64,000 bases of DNA. Source: JAUVPY01 sp034412795. GTDB taxonomy: Bacteria; Chloroflexota; Anaerolineae; 4572-78; NAK82. Shown here piece by piece: positions 16,560 to 25,184 of the stretch. Each line of letters starts with the position of its first letter. Positions within the stretch are counted from its first letter, which is position 1. The translations under genes and the position numbers were made by a program. The stretch covers positions 1-64,000 of the forward strand of contig DAOUMD010000212.1 in assembly GCA_034412795.1 (NCBI GenBank), given 5' to 3'. The notes beneath the pieces were generated by a model. The model was not told the origin of the DNA. It saw only the letters and a program-made list of their open reading frames with translations, and ran no database searches.

Positions 16560-19500
16560 TTATTTCACGATAATTGGCAGATAAATCTGCTCTGACTGTT
16601 CTTCGAGGCGCAATTGTTCCCACACCTCACGCACGTCCCACCCGACGAATCGGTAGGGATTTACCTTCTCCCACTCTCGGACGATATCCTCGCGAACCTC
16701 AGGGCTGCCGCGTTCAGCTACTCCCATCAGCGCACGCTCCGCCGCTTCGATCAGTTCGCGTGTGAGGATAACTGGCGGATCGGCCTCGTCGCCATTCAAC
16801 AAGGCGCGAAAGACAGGATCAAAAGCACGGAAGCCTGCCTGTGCATCGGCGCGCAACTCGCCGTCAGTAATCAACAGCCGCGCCACTTCGAATTGGTGCT
16901 TGTAGTAGATGCTCGCCCAGCGGCGTCCGGGGTCTTGAGCGAAGACTTGGTCACGCACGGCCCGCAGATTACTCAACAGGCTTTGCCCATCCGGTTCAGC
17001 GGTTAAGGCGACGGTTGCACCACAGACACAATCGTTGGGCGGAGGATTCCACACTCCATCCAACCCAACGGCATTGAAGCCATCCTGCACGGCGTTGTAT
17101 TCGGCGCTGCCATCACCATAAAGGTCCTGGGCCGACTGGAGGGCAGCCGCTCGCGTATCTTCCAGACTTGAAGTGGGTTGCAAATAGACCGTCAAGATGC
17201 GATAGAAGATTAGCTCCGCTTTGTCTCCGTCAATGGCGGTAGCGATGTTGTAGTAGGCTTTGTTGGGAATGCCACTATTGGTATGAACCCCTTCGTTGTC
17301 GGAGCAAGTCTCCACCCAGTCATCGGTATGATCGGGCTGGCTGAAGCGTGGTGGGTCTGAGAGATCTCGAATAGCCTTCCGACCACCCAAAATGCGAGGG
17401 GGGAGTTCTTCACCCATAAGCCAGTCGTCGCGATCCACCATCGCCCCAAAAATATCAGAGAAACTCTCATTCAGCGCGCCAAATTGCCAGCGATACTCGA
17501 GGTTGGCTGAGTGCTCCGTCACGGCGTGGGTCCATTCGTGGGCCACAATGTCTTTTACTGGAAAGTCATCTCCATACGCCGTCTGTTCGCCGTTCCAGAA
17601 GGCGTTCAGGTAGTTATTGCCATAGTTTGCGGTGGAGACGAGCGTCGCGCCCCGGTCGTCGTAACTATCGCGACCATGGGTGTTGAAGTAATAATCGTAA
17701 GTAGTCCCAGCAAAATCGTGGGCGTTGTCTACGTCCTGGTCTCCAGTTGGGCCATCGCCCTCAGAACGCACCAGAGTACCAGGTAGGCTATAGCTATGAT
17801 TGGCGTCGTAGGTCTCTCGGTTCGGCTGCCCCGGTTGCTGCAACCTCAGATTTAAGCTGTATAATCCGGTGCTGCCGCCCGCGTAGCTGCTGGCTTCGAT
17901 ACGATAGCGGCCGGTTTGAGTCAAAGAAACCCGGTCGATTAGCGCGTTCTGGTCGCCTCCATTGTTATCATCGCGGGCTAACTCGCTGCCATCCGGGGCA
18001 TAGAGGATTAGATAAGAGTCTAATGATGGAGTGAAGTTGCTCTTTGGCATCCAGATTGTTGCCTGTTGCCCCTGAGTGGCGTCAAAGTAGTATGTGTCCA
18101 CATCATCGGCTGGCTCGATGGTGCCCCACAGAGTCTCATTTGAGGAGATGACCCGTCCATCATCAGGGTCCGAGGTGCTGCCCCACCAGCGAAGGTGTGC
18201 GACAGATCCTCCACCATGTTCGTAGTATTCTACTCTTACCTCATATGTACCTGCGGTGAGCTCATAATCTCCAAAATAAGTGGTAGGCGACTGATCCCAC
18301 CAGGCGTCAATAATTAGAGCGTCATCTACCCAGACTCGAATACCATCATCTGTTCGTGCCACGAAGTGATAGGTATCGTCGGCAAAATTGAACCGGCCCG
18401 TCCAACGTACAGAGAAGTTATCGTTACCTACACCGTTGTCTGGCCCCTCAGTGCCCCAGTCATAGCCAATAGGGGCGTCTTCGCATTGGCCGAAGTTCGG
18501 ATCACCACTTAGGATGCGATTGTTGTAGTACTCAGCATAATATTGGCCAACCAGACAGCCATTAAATCCGAATTGGTTCCACGCAGTATAAAAGAGATAT
18601 ACGCCACCCACAGAGGGCTGGTCCCCACCCCACTGCTCTCCAACGTAAGGGGTGTATGTGAACTGACCTGCAACCGCTTTGGTAGCTGGTGTCACGGTTA
18701 CCCCATCTTGTGTAAGTTTTGGTACTCCGACCTGCCATCCACTAACGGTTGACCCTGTGTTGGTCAGCTGATCGTGATAAGCGCGGAATCGCTCTGCGGC
18801 GCATCTCAACTGATCCCGAGCAGTCACTCCCCATGAACAACCCATCAAGGAGCGCATTTGGGAATCGGAAGGTCGCGTCGAATTAGTAACTCCACTACTC
18901 TCCTTCTGAAGAGTAGTCAATATGACTTTTGGATTGATTCGGTTTTGACTAGATGCTTGGGCAATGACCGCAGGCGGATCGAAGGTCTGACCATCCACGT
19001 CTTGAATCGGTTGATGGAAATAACTGCTGTAGCTAGCCAGAAATGCTCGAATCTGTTCGGCTGACATCGAATTGTAGTCTTCAAGCTGTGCATCAGAAAG
19101 AAATGTTGAATTATATACCGGCTGTTGCTGTACGGCACCTTGAAGCGCCTCCATCGTCGAGCCAACTATCTCCTCGTACAGACGATCTAAAATGTCTATT
19201 ATTGTTCCTTCAACAGCGTCGACCACATACACGTTACGAGTCGGGATCGAATCATCTCGCAATTCCACCAGCCAGGCCAGCTTGGCAAAGGCTCCAGGGT
19301 GGTCTTCACCTACTCCCGGATACACCGCCAGATTTGGGCCGGAGATGAGAGTCCCATTCAGTAAAGCCTTCTGAGCCACCACTAGCGCCTGATCTGCACC
19401 GATGCGAGGCTGCACATCTGGCAGTTGTATGTCAGGCACGAAGCCACTGCTGATGACCACTATCTCCTGACCGTCTGCGCTCAGATGTAACTTCATAAGA

Positions 19501-19889
19501 GCGCCATAGACCTCAACACCCTGATAGACCTGGCCTAGCGTCACATGCTTCATCCCTAACGTATCCACATCAGTCTGGACGACGTTCAGTTCGTGTGAGG
19601 CCTGCTTGAGTCCAAAGAGGCCCGCGTAGCGATCCATGAAAGCGAAGGCCGCGGTTGAAGGATCTGCTTCACTTTGCAACCGCATTACCGACAGAGGAAT
19701 ACGTCCGCGAATGAAACTGGGGGTACCTGTTTGGGGGTTCCAGGTGATTTCCACCTTGCCGCCCGCATCCTGTCTGAGTTGCTCAACCCCAGATGGCTCA
19801 GGCGGTTGGGAGAAACCTGGCGTACTGAAAACAAGTGTGACCAGCAATGCCAGAACGACGGCTATCAGCACGATAGTCTGTCTTTTCAT
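16560..19889 (-). CDS. Secreted multidomain M4 (thermolysin-like) metallopeptidase with YLP tail
   Basis: A 1109-residue exported protease. It has a signal peptide (residues 1-~28), then an FTP-type propeptide (~30-235). Next comes a lysozyme-like helical region (~260-420, 'NPKVILTTLQKESSG'), then a PA14 domain (~450-570, 'YYAEYYNNRILSGDPNF', 'DDGIRVWVDDALIIDAW'), then a PPC-type beta-sandwich (~580-680). The zinc site 'HEWTHAVTEHSA' and the downstream 'ALNESFSDIFGAM' glutamate mark the M4 catalytic domain (~700-970). A C-terminal tail ends 'EQIYLPIIVK'. Insertion of sugar-binding-type domains between propeptide and catalytic domain suggests attachment to glycans. AGGAGG precedes the ATG. The upstream lipoprotein is an M4-inhibitor (emfourin)-like protein. 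Confidence 0.88.
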   Translation of the reverse strand: MKRQTIVLIAVVLALLVTLVFSTPGFSQPPEPSGVEQLRQDAGGKVEITWNPQTGTPSFIRGRIPLSVMRLQSEADPSTAAFAFMDRYAGLFGLKQASHELNVVQTDVDTLGMKHVTLGQVYQGVEVYGALMKLHLSADGQEIVVISSGFVPDIQLPDVQPRIGADQALVVAQKALLNGTLISGPNLAVYPGVGEDHPGAFAKLAWLVELRDDSIPTRNVYVVDAVEGTIIDILDRLYEEIVGSTMEALQGAVQQQPVYNSTFLSDAQLEDYNSMSAEQIRAFLASYSSYFHQPIQDVDGQTFDPPAVIAQASSQNRINPKVILTTLQKESSGVTNSTRPSDSQMRSLMGCSWGVTARDQLRCAAERFRAYHDQLTNTGSTVSGWQVGVPKLTQDGVTVTPATKAVAGQFTYTPYVGEQWGGDQPSVGGVYLFYTAWNQFGFNGCLVGQYYAEYYNNRILSGDPNFGQCEDAPIGYDWGTEGPDNGVGNDNFSVRWTGRFNFADDTYHFVARTDDGIRVWVDDALIIDAWWDQSPTTYFGDYELTAGTYEVRVEYYEHGGGSVAHLRWWGSTSDPDDGRVISSNETLWGTIEPADDVDTYYFDATQGQQATIWMPKSNFTPSLDSYLILYAPDGSELARDDNNGGDQNALIDRVSLTQTGRYRIEASSYAGGSTGLYSLNLRLQQPGQPNRETYDANHSYSLPGTLVRSEGDGPTGDQDVDNAHDFAGTTYDYYFNTHGRDSYDDRGATLVSTANYGNNYLNAFWNGEQTAYGDDFPVKDIVAHEWTHAVTEHSANLEYRWQFGALNESFSDIFGAMVDRDDWLMGEELPPRILGGRKAIRDLSDPPRFSQPDHTDDWVETCSDNEGVHTNSGIPNKAYYNIATAIDGDKAELIFYRILTVYLQPTSSLEDTRAAALQSAQDLYGDGSAEYNAVQDGFNAVGLDGVWNPPPNDCVCGATVALTAEPDGQSLLSNLRAVRDQVFAQDPGRRWASIYYKHQFEVARLLITDGELRADAQAGFRAFDPVFRALLNGDEADPPVILTRELIEAAERALMGVAERGSPEVREDIVREWEKVNPYRFVGWDVREVWEQLRLEEQSEQIYLPIIVK

Positions 19890-19969
19890 GACACACCTCC
19901 TGATTTAGCAGAACGACCGGTTCTCGCTGTAGTTGCTTAGGTTCTTGCCGCCTGCGATAGAGCAAGTAG

Positions 19970-20392
19970 CTAAAGTTTCTTCTCAACGGTTTCGGTAATC
20001 TGGTTTAGCAACTCCAGGATAGGGTGCAGAGACTCAGGAACAACAGTATCCATAGCTCGCACTGTATACCCCTCGTAAGTAACCAAGTACTCTATAAGAT
20101 CGCTTCCCTTACGAGGAGGTGAGTATTCCCTACGGAGTTTCGAAAACTCCACACTTTCGAAGAGAGTCTGAAGTTGGTTCATCTCTTCAGGGCCAACGAC
20201 GAACTCATAGTGTTCTGTCCTTCGTGTCAAAGTCGCCTGACCATTCACATAGATGACCAAGTGGTCATCTATGCCAGCGAAGCCACCGCTGCGGCGATAC
20301 TCAATGAGTACCCTCGATGGTGTTGTGCCCAGACAACCGGTCAACCACTCCACCGGAAATACAATGACGACAATGAGAATTAAGTATTTCAT
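19970..20392 (-). CDS. Emfourin-like M4-protease inhibitor, predicted lipoprotein
   Basis: About 140 residues. The ATG at 20392 follows TAGGGAAG and starts a lipoprotein signal peptide with lipobox 'LTGC'. The mature part contains 'IEYRRSGGFAGIDDHLVIYVNG', the hallmark 'RSGGFAGI' of the emfourin (protealysin inhibitor) family, and 'EEMNQLQTLFESVEF', the following helix. Emfourins are known to bind and inhibit M4 peptidases and are commonly encoded beside them, as here (the M4 gene starts 80 nt downstream on the same strand). Known emfourins are mostly cytoplasmic, so membrane anchoring outside would be a variant. It probably protects the cell envelope from its own secreted protease (inference). 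Confidence 0.75.
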   Translation of the reverse strand: MKYLILIVVIVFPVEWLTGCLGTTPSRVLIEYRRSGGFAGIDDHLVIYVNGQATLTRRTEHYEFVVGPEEMNQLQTLFESVEFSKLRREYSPPRKGSDLIEYLVTYEGYTVRAMDTVVPESLHPILELLNQITETVEKKL

Positions 20393-20794
20393 ACTCACTT
20401 CCCTACTCCAAATTAGGGAAAGTTAGTATCAGAGTGAGCAGGCAAGAAGCCTATGACAATTAGTTTGTCGAGTCTCTCCTTACCCTACACTGAACAGGAG
20501 TTCTATTCACAGGGAGGAAACTTGCCCATTCAGCACGTCATAGATGCTGAATTACACTGAATGTGCGATCATTTTGACCGGGCTTCCGATGCAACTCAGA
20601 CGTTTTGCCAAGCTCGAACCAGCAATCTCCGTCCGAGCGATGCAAAGCAATGAATCCACGACAGTAGATGCCTATTCTATCGAACAAATGTCTGGTGTAG
20701 GGTAACGAGGTCGAGTCTAAGAAATAGTGGAGGGTGCAAGATTCCCGCACTTAATGTAGCAGACTCTCCAGCCTATTGCTTGACCGAAATCTGA

Positions 20795-20956
20795 CAGGTT
20801 ATCAACAAATTCCTAGACTTTCTGACAGATTTAGTTCACGATTTCTCCGAACAAATTCAAAACGCCAATATCGAAGAGCGACAAATCGCACTCGAGATTG
20901 GCGTTGGAGTTGAAGTTGGCGTTACAGAGTTAGAAGATGAGATAGGAGCAAGGTAA
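20795..20956 (+). pseudogene. Possible gene remnant, about 53 codons, no start
   Basis: The frame after a TGA at 20792 runs to TAA at 20954-20956 and reads as ordinary protein: a helical stretch 'FLDFLTDLVHDFSEQIQ' followed by 'IALEIGVGVEVGVTELE'. No ATG, GTG or TTG begins it and no ribosome-binding site is seen. It resembles the C-terminal end of a small helical-plus-strand domain such as those in bacterial effector-associated modules, but I do not recognise it. It could be debris of a deleted gene. Confidence 0.3.
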
Positions 20957-21043
20957 CGCGCTTTGTCACCGATTCACTATTCCACTGCACCTAATATATC
21001 ATAATTTACCCAAGCGTGTCAAGGGGCAAAATAAAAGAATCAC

Positions 21044-21189
21044 GGCTCGTGCAAAGTCCAAGCGTCTGCGCGAATGCTCATACTGGATTGCTAAATCCAG
21101 TGTCATTTGCCGAGGTATGGCTCGGATTTGGCAATCCGAGCCGAGCTAGATCAGGGACCGTGAGTTTGTCAAGCGACTTTGCACGAGCC
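21044..21189. repeat. Compact inverted-repeat element with two internal hairpins
   Basis: Outer arms GGCTCGTGCAAAGTC (21044-21058) and GACTTTGCACGAGCC (21175-21189) are perfect 15-bp inverted repeats. Inside are two further perfect hairpins: ACTGGATT/AATCCAGT (21082-21101) and GGCTCGGATT/AATCCGAGCC (21119-21142). The 146-bp size and architecture suggest a MITE-like element or a structured RNA. Confidence 0.75.
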
Positions 21190-21380
21190 CTGATAAAACA
21201 GATAATATACCGAAGCTTTCTAAGCCTTCGGCCTCAAGATGAAAGCCCTCGTCAAGGCCGGATTTGGCTCCCCGAACCTTTCACGCGTCAAAATCGCGGG
21301 CCCAGCAGTCCTTTCCTTCCGCAGCCCGACCGGTTGGTTAGGCTGGCCGTTTCGCGAAAGGATGCCCATTGGAGATCTTT

Positions 21381-21929
21381 TTACTCGGGAACCACGTCAT
21401 AATCATTCACGTGTTTCCCCGCCTCGGTGGATAGAATCTCCAGGGCGGCTGTGGCGCCTTGACCGGCGGAGATGATGGCCTGGCTACGGGGTATGCCGGC
21501 GGCCCGGCCGATCACGTATAAGCCTGCCACCGAGGTGCGACCCACTCTATCCACATCAACCCCTTCCGGGGTTCGCGGCAGATCCAGGCTTTTGGCCAGC
21601 TCAAGCTTCTTACCCTCGGCCAGGATCAGGTACTTGCCCTGGTGCTGCCCGCCATCCTCGGTGGCGACCAGGAATCCATCGCTAACCTTTTCTACGGCCG
21701 TCACCTTCTGGTTCTGGATGCTGGCCCCGAATTTTTTGACCTGATCCCGGGCGATCTTCTGAAACTCGCTCCCCGTTATCTCCGGGATGCCCAGGTAGTT
21801 ATACAGCATCGCGCGGTGCATGTCGCTCTGGTCCACGCCAAAGACGGTGACCTCCATCCCCTTCTTGGCCAGAAACAAGGCTGCGCTCAGCCCCCCAGGA
21901 CCGTCACCCACAATCAGCACGTTTGCCAT
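21381..21929 (-). CDS. Small FAD/NAD(P)-dependent thioredoxin-reductase-like protein
   Basis: About 182 residues, starting at the ATG at 21929, which has GAAAGGAG upstream; the longer reading adds an unlikely tail. 'NVLIVGDGPGGLSAALFLAKKGMEVTVFG' is the FAD dinucleotide motif, and 'DRVGRTSVAGLYVIGRAAGIPRSQAIISAGQGATAALEILS' matches the C-terminal FAD contact of thioredoxin-reductase-like proteins. The NADPH-binding domain and redox CxxC of true thioredoxin reductases (~310 aa) are missing, so it is a minimal single-domain flavoprotein. It may act with a partner; its function is unknown. It is divergent from the subtilase. Confidence 0.78.
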   Translation of the reverse strand: MANVLIVGDGPGGLSAALFLAKKGMEVTVFGVDQSDMHRAMLYNYLGIPEITGSEFQKIARDQVKKFGASIQNQKVTAVEKVSDGFLVATEDGGQHQGKYLILAEGKKLELAKSLDLPRTPEGVDVDRVGRTSVAGLYVIGRAAGIPRSQAIISAGQGATAALEILSTEAGKHVNDYDVVPE

Positions 21930-22207
21930 GTTTGTCTCCTTTCTAACCTCACTTTCTGAACAGTCTTGATCCTGAATAACACACATAATTTTTATCACGA
22001 ATGCTACGAATTAACAAATCTCACGAATTCTTATTCAGAATTAACAATAGCATTTTCGTGGAAATAGGTTAGTCACCCAAGGGGTTCGTTGTCAAATCAT
22101 CCGGCAATCGTACGCTAGCAGTCTTCCTGCCTCATTAAAGCTGTGTTATGATAGAGGTAACCTTCGTTGTTACATCCCAGGACCCATAAAATTTGTCCGG
22201 GAGTCAG

Positions 22208-23983
22208 ATGATGGAAAACCAACACTCAAAGTTTCTTGGTGGAGCAAAGCTGGTTCTATCCCTATTGATACTGAGCTTGATCTTATTATCCAATGTCTCA
22301 ATCAGCCGGGGGGCATCCCCGCCCGTGGGGGACGACGACCCACCCCCGCCACGCAACCCCAAGCTGGACTCATACCTGGCCAACGTAGCGGCCGCGGCGG
22401 AAGTCTCGGTAGCTGAGGCACGTACTCTGGCCGAATCAGGGTCGCTCAGAATGTCGGGGGACCGGGTCCACGTTCAAATTATGACCCACGCGCCAGGTCT
22501 GGAAGGGGCCACTCAAGCCGTGATTGAGGCTGGTGGCGAGGTAACCGGTGTTGGCTTTGGCGACACCCTGATCCAGGGCTGGTTACCGGTCGACGCAGTG
22601 GAGGTGGTGGCCGCCCATGAAGATGTCTATTTCATCCGCAGGCCTATCCAGGCGTTTCCTATGGAGAGCCTATACATAGGTAACTCGACCACCGAGGGTC
22701 TGGCGGTAATCAACGGCCAGGCCTGGCACACGGCCGGGTATATCGGGTCTGGGGTCAAGATAGGCGTCATAGACCTGGGCTTCATCGGCTACGCCGGGCT
22801 ACTGGGCACCGATCTACCCGCTTCGGTGACCGTCAAGAATTTTGTGGATGGCGAAAGCGACGCGCAAATCGACGGTACTACCGAACATGGCACCGCGTGC
22901 GCCGAGGTGATTTACGACATCGCTCCCGGTGCCGAGATTTATCTGGCCAAGGTCTACACCGAACTGGACCTGGCCGAGGCGGTTGACTGGCTGATCGCCC
23001 AAAGGGTGGACATCATCTCCACTTCGATCGGCATCTATAACGCCACGCCCGGCGACGGCACCGGCTACCTGGCTGACCTGGTAGCCCAAGCTCGGGCCGC
23101 CGGTATCCTGTGGGTCACAGCCGCTGGCAACGATCGTGAGGCCCATTGGGGCGGAGTCTACAACAACACCGACGGCGACAGCTTCCACGAATTTGCAAAC
23201 GGTGAGGATGCCAACTGCTTTACCTACGACGGGGAGACCTGTTCTATCTTCTTCGTGGGGATGGTCAACATTTTCGTACGCTGGAGCGACTGGGAGGACG
23301 TCGACGAGGATTACAACCTGCATTTGGTACGCAAGGAGGGCGATGTATGGGTCACGGTCGCCAGCAGCGAAGATGTGCAGAACGGAGGCCCCGGGCAGAC
23401 ACCGACAGAGTGGGTCTCAGCCCTCGTCTTCGACTTTGCTCCTTATGGGTTCAGGATCGAGCGCGTGCGTGGTGACCAGCCCGTAAACTTCGAGGTGTTT
23501 ACGCCAGGGCTGATCATATTTCGCCCCCTGGAGTTTCAACACGCCCGCAGTATCGCCAATCTCGCCGACTCGCCAGGTGCCATCACGGTCGCCGCCCTTG
23601 ACGTGAATAACCTGACACAGGAGTTCTACAGCTCGGAGGGTCCCACCAATGGCCCGGGTGGAGCCAAAATGGGAGGGTTTACCAAGCCGGATATCTCCGG
23701 TTTCGCCAATGTTTCCACGGAGAGCTATGGCCCCGGTGTGTTTAACGGTACCTCTGCAGCGACGCCCCACGTGGCTGGCGCGGCGGCCTTGGCGCTGAGC
23801 GCACATCCCGACTATAGCCCGGATCAACTACAATCCTTCCTGGAGGGACGGGCTATCGATATGGGTGACGCCGGCATGGATACGCAGTTCGGATATGGCC
23901 GGCTCCATTTGGGTGATACGCAAAGCCCTATCAGTCCCGATTACCTCATTTACTTGCCGGCCATCCTCAACACCGCTCGATAA
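22208..23983 (+). CDS. Secreted subtilisin-like serine peptidase (S8) with YLP tail
   Basis: About 591 residues. A signal peptide spans residues ~8-35 ('LVLSLLILSLILLSNVSIS'). The catalytic triad is visible: Asp in 'VKIGVIDLGFIGY', His in 'EHGTACAEVIYDIAP', Ser in 'NGTSAATPHVAGAAALALS', with the oxyanion Asn in 'WVTAAGNDRE'. A ~100-residue beta-rich insertion lies between the Asn and the Ser region. The C-terminus reads 'YLIYLPAILNTAR', the same tail as the M4 peptidase. The ATG at 22208 or the adjacent one at 22211 is served by GGGAG at 22199-22203. It is monocistronic, with an intrinsic terminator at 24000. Probably cell-surface or extracellular proteolysis. Confidence 0.88.
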   Translation: MMENQHSKFLGGAKLVLSLLILSLILLSNVSISRGASPPVGDDDPPPPRNPKLDSYLANVAAAAEVSVAEARTLAESGSLRMSGDRVHVQIMTHAPGLEGATQAVIEAGGEVTGVGFGDTLIQGWLPVDAVEVVAAHEDVYFIRRPIQAFPMESLYIGNSTTEGLAVINGQAWHTAGYIGSGVKIGVIDLGFIGYAGLLGTDLPASVTVKNFVDGESDAQIDGTTEHGTACAEVIYDIAPGAEIYLAKVYTELDLAEAVDWLIAQRVDIISTSIGIYNATPGDGTGYLADLVAQARAAGILWVTAAGNDREAHWGGVYNNTDGDSFHEFANGEDANCFTYDGETCSIFFVGMVNIFVRWSDWEDVDEDYNLHLVRKEGDVWVTVASSEDVQNGGPGQTPTEWVSALVFDFAPYGFRIERVRGDQPVNFEVFTPGLIIFRPLEFQHARSIANLADSPGAITVAALDVNNLTQEFYSSEGPTNGPGGAKMGGFTKPDISGFANVSTESYGPGVFNGTSAATPHVAGAAALALSAHPDYSPDQLQSFLEGRAIDMGDAGMDTQFGYGRLHLGDTQSPISPDYLIYLPAILNTAR

Positions 23984-23999
23984 CCGAACAGCATAAAAC

Positions 24000-24029
24000 A
24001 ACCGGGGAGTAGGGTCACTCCCCGGTTTT
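24000..24029 (+). terminator. Intrinsic terminator after the subtilase
   Basis: AACCGGGGAGT (24000-24010) pairs with ACTCCCCGGTT (24017-24027) around a 6-nt loop and is followed by TT then A-rich DNA. It lies 17 nt after the stop. Confidence 0.88.
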
Positions 24030-24036
24030 AAAAGCT

Positions 24037-24138
24037 AAGAAACCGGGTTTTTTGTCATCTGACCATAGGTTTTGGCACGTTGCAAGGTGCTTTTTCATAG
24101 TTGCGGTTGCACACTGAAGTTCAAAAACCCGGTTTCTT
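24037..24138. repeat. AAGAAACCGGGTTTTT inverted pair
   Basis: A 16-nt sequence at 24037-24052 is perfectly complementary to 24123-24138, around a 70-nt centre. A variant pair (one mismatch) brackets the mobile-like element at 44960-45142. It lies between convergent genes and could act as a bidirectional terminator. Confidence 0.75.
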
Positions 24139-24178
24139 ACAAGTTGTCTAAACTCAAGTACAAATCCTGGCGGGCTCG

Positions 24179-25183
24179 TCACAGCACGGTCAGCAGGCGA
24201 TCAATCACTTCGGACGGGTCGCTCACAATTCCCAGGTCGGCCTGGGCAAAAATGGGCGCATCGGGATCGGGATGTACCGCCACCACAAACTTGGCACCCT
24301 TGGTCCCTGCTGTGTGCAGCATGTCCCCGGTCACACCAAAGGCCATGTAAAGGTTTGGCGCGACTTGGTGACCAGTAACGTCCACCAATTGGTCCTTTTC
24401 GATCCAGCCCAGCTCAAAGGCCTCGCGCGCGCCCGCGGCGGCACCCCCCAGCCGCTCGGCCAGGGCAGCCAGATTTTTGAAGCTGGCCTCTCCCAGTGCT
24501 GCCCCACCGGAAACCACGACGGAAGCTTTGTCGAGCGTTACCTGCCCCTCTGGTGGCAGCGCCTCACCCAAAACCCGCACGTGACGACTCGTCGGCAACT
24601 GCGGCGCAAAGGGTTCGGTCTCACCGGTCCGATAGCCGTCCAGATAAGGCTCGCCGAGCGGAGCGGTGATCAGCGTGGCGACTTGCGGCCAATGGGGTGC
24701 GAAGTTCACCACTTCGTAGTACTCGCCCTCGTACACAGGACGTAACGCGGACAGGGTGCGATCGCTCTCGTTGATAGACACCTCCAGGCAGCGCGTCGCC
24801 AGGCCAGCGCCCAGCCGCTGCGCCAGCCGGGGCACTACCTCGCGTCCCAACCAGTCGTCGGCACACAAGATGAATTCCGGCCTGGCCCCCTCCAGGAAGG
24901 CCACCAGCACGTCCAGCGCCGCCTCTGCGTCCCTGGCCAGGCCATCCTCAGCGACGTGTACCCGGTCGGCACCTGCCGCAATCAGGTCCGCCGTCCCCTC
25001 ACCACGTATCAACACCGTCTGCACCCGTGCGCCCAGTGTCTCGGCCAGTATACGCGCCTGATCGACCACTTTCAATCCCTCAACGGCGCCGTCGGTCAGC
25101 ACCCAGATGTCGCGGTACCCGGTCGTTATCTCAGGGAGTTCCTCGCCTCCCATCAATGCCTGTAGGTATTCGAAATCGTCCAT
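24179..25183 (-). CDS. etfA: Electron transfer flavoprotein, alpha subunit
   Basis: 334 residues; carries the FAD of the ETF heterodimer that takes electrons from acyl-CoA dehydrogenases. The C-terminal FAD domain is clear: 'VVSGGAALGEASFKNLAALAERLGG', 'DVTGHQVAPNLYMAFGVTGDMLHTAG' and 'VAVHPDPDAPIFAQADLGIV'. The N-terminal alpha/beta domain begins 'DIWVLTDGAVEGLKVVDQAR'. It is the last gene of the minus-strand beta-oxidation operon, starting 1 nt after etfB, so translation is probably coupled. Confidence 0.93.
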   Translation of the reverse strand: MDDFEYLQALMGGEELPEITTGYRDIWVLTDGAVEGLKVVDQARILAETLGARVQTVLIRGEGTADLIAAGADRVHVAEDGLARDAEAALDVLVAFLEGARPEFILCADDWLGREVVPRLAQRLGAGLATRCLEVSINESDRTLSALRPVYEGEYYEVVNFAPHWPQVATLITAPLGEPYLDGYRTGETEPFAPQLPTSRHVRVLGEALPPEGQVTLDKASVVVSGGAALGEASFKNLAALAERLGGAAAGAREAFELGWIEKDQLVDVTGHQVAPNLYMAFGVTGDMLHTAGTKGAKFVVAVHPDPDAPIFAQADLGIVSDPSEVIDRLLTVL

Positions 25184-25184
25184 A

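Larger units (their letters stand above)
20393..21380. other. Long gene-poor region with an ORF remnant and a hairpin-rich element
   Basis: Nearly 1 kb without a convincing complete gene. It contains an open frame without a start (20795-20956) and a compact inverted-repeat element (21044-21189). A TTCAGCA/TGCTGAA hairpin lies near 20527-20549. Base composition is more AT-rich than the flanking genes. ORFs of 70 residues (minus) and 128 residues (plus) here show no protein-like conservation features. Confidence 0.6.

Noticed and set aside
20538..20750. 70-residue ORF on the minus strand
   Set aside because: No ribosome-binding site, no recognisable family and no protein-like pattern; kept only as part of the gene-poor region.
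21016..21402. 128-residue ORF on the plus strand
   Set aside because: It runs through the hairpin element at 21044-21189 and into the antisense of the flavoprotein gene, so it is unlikely to be real.
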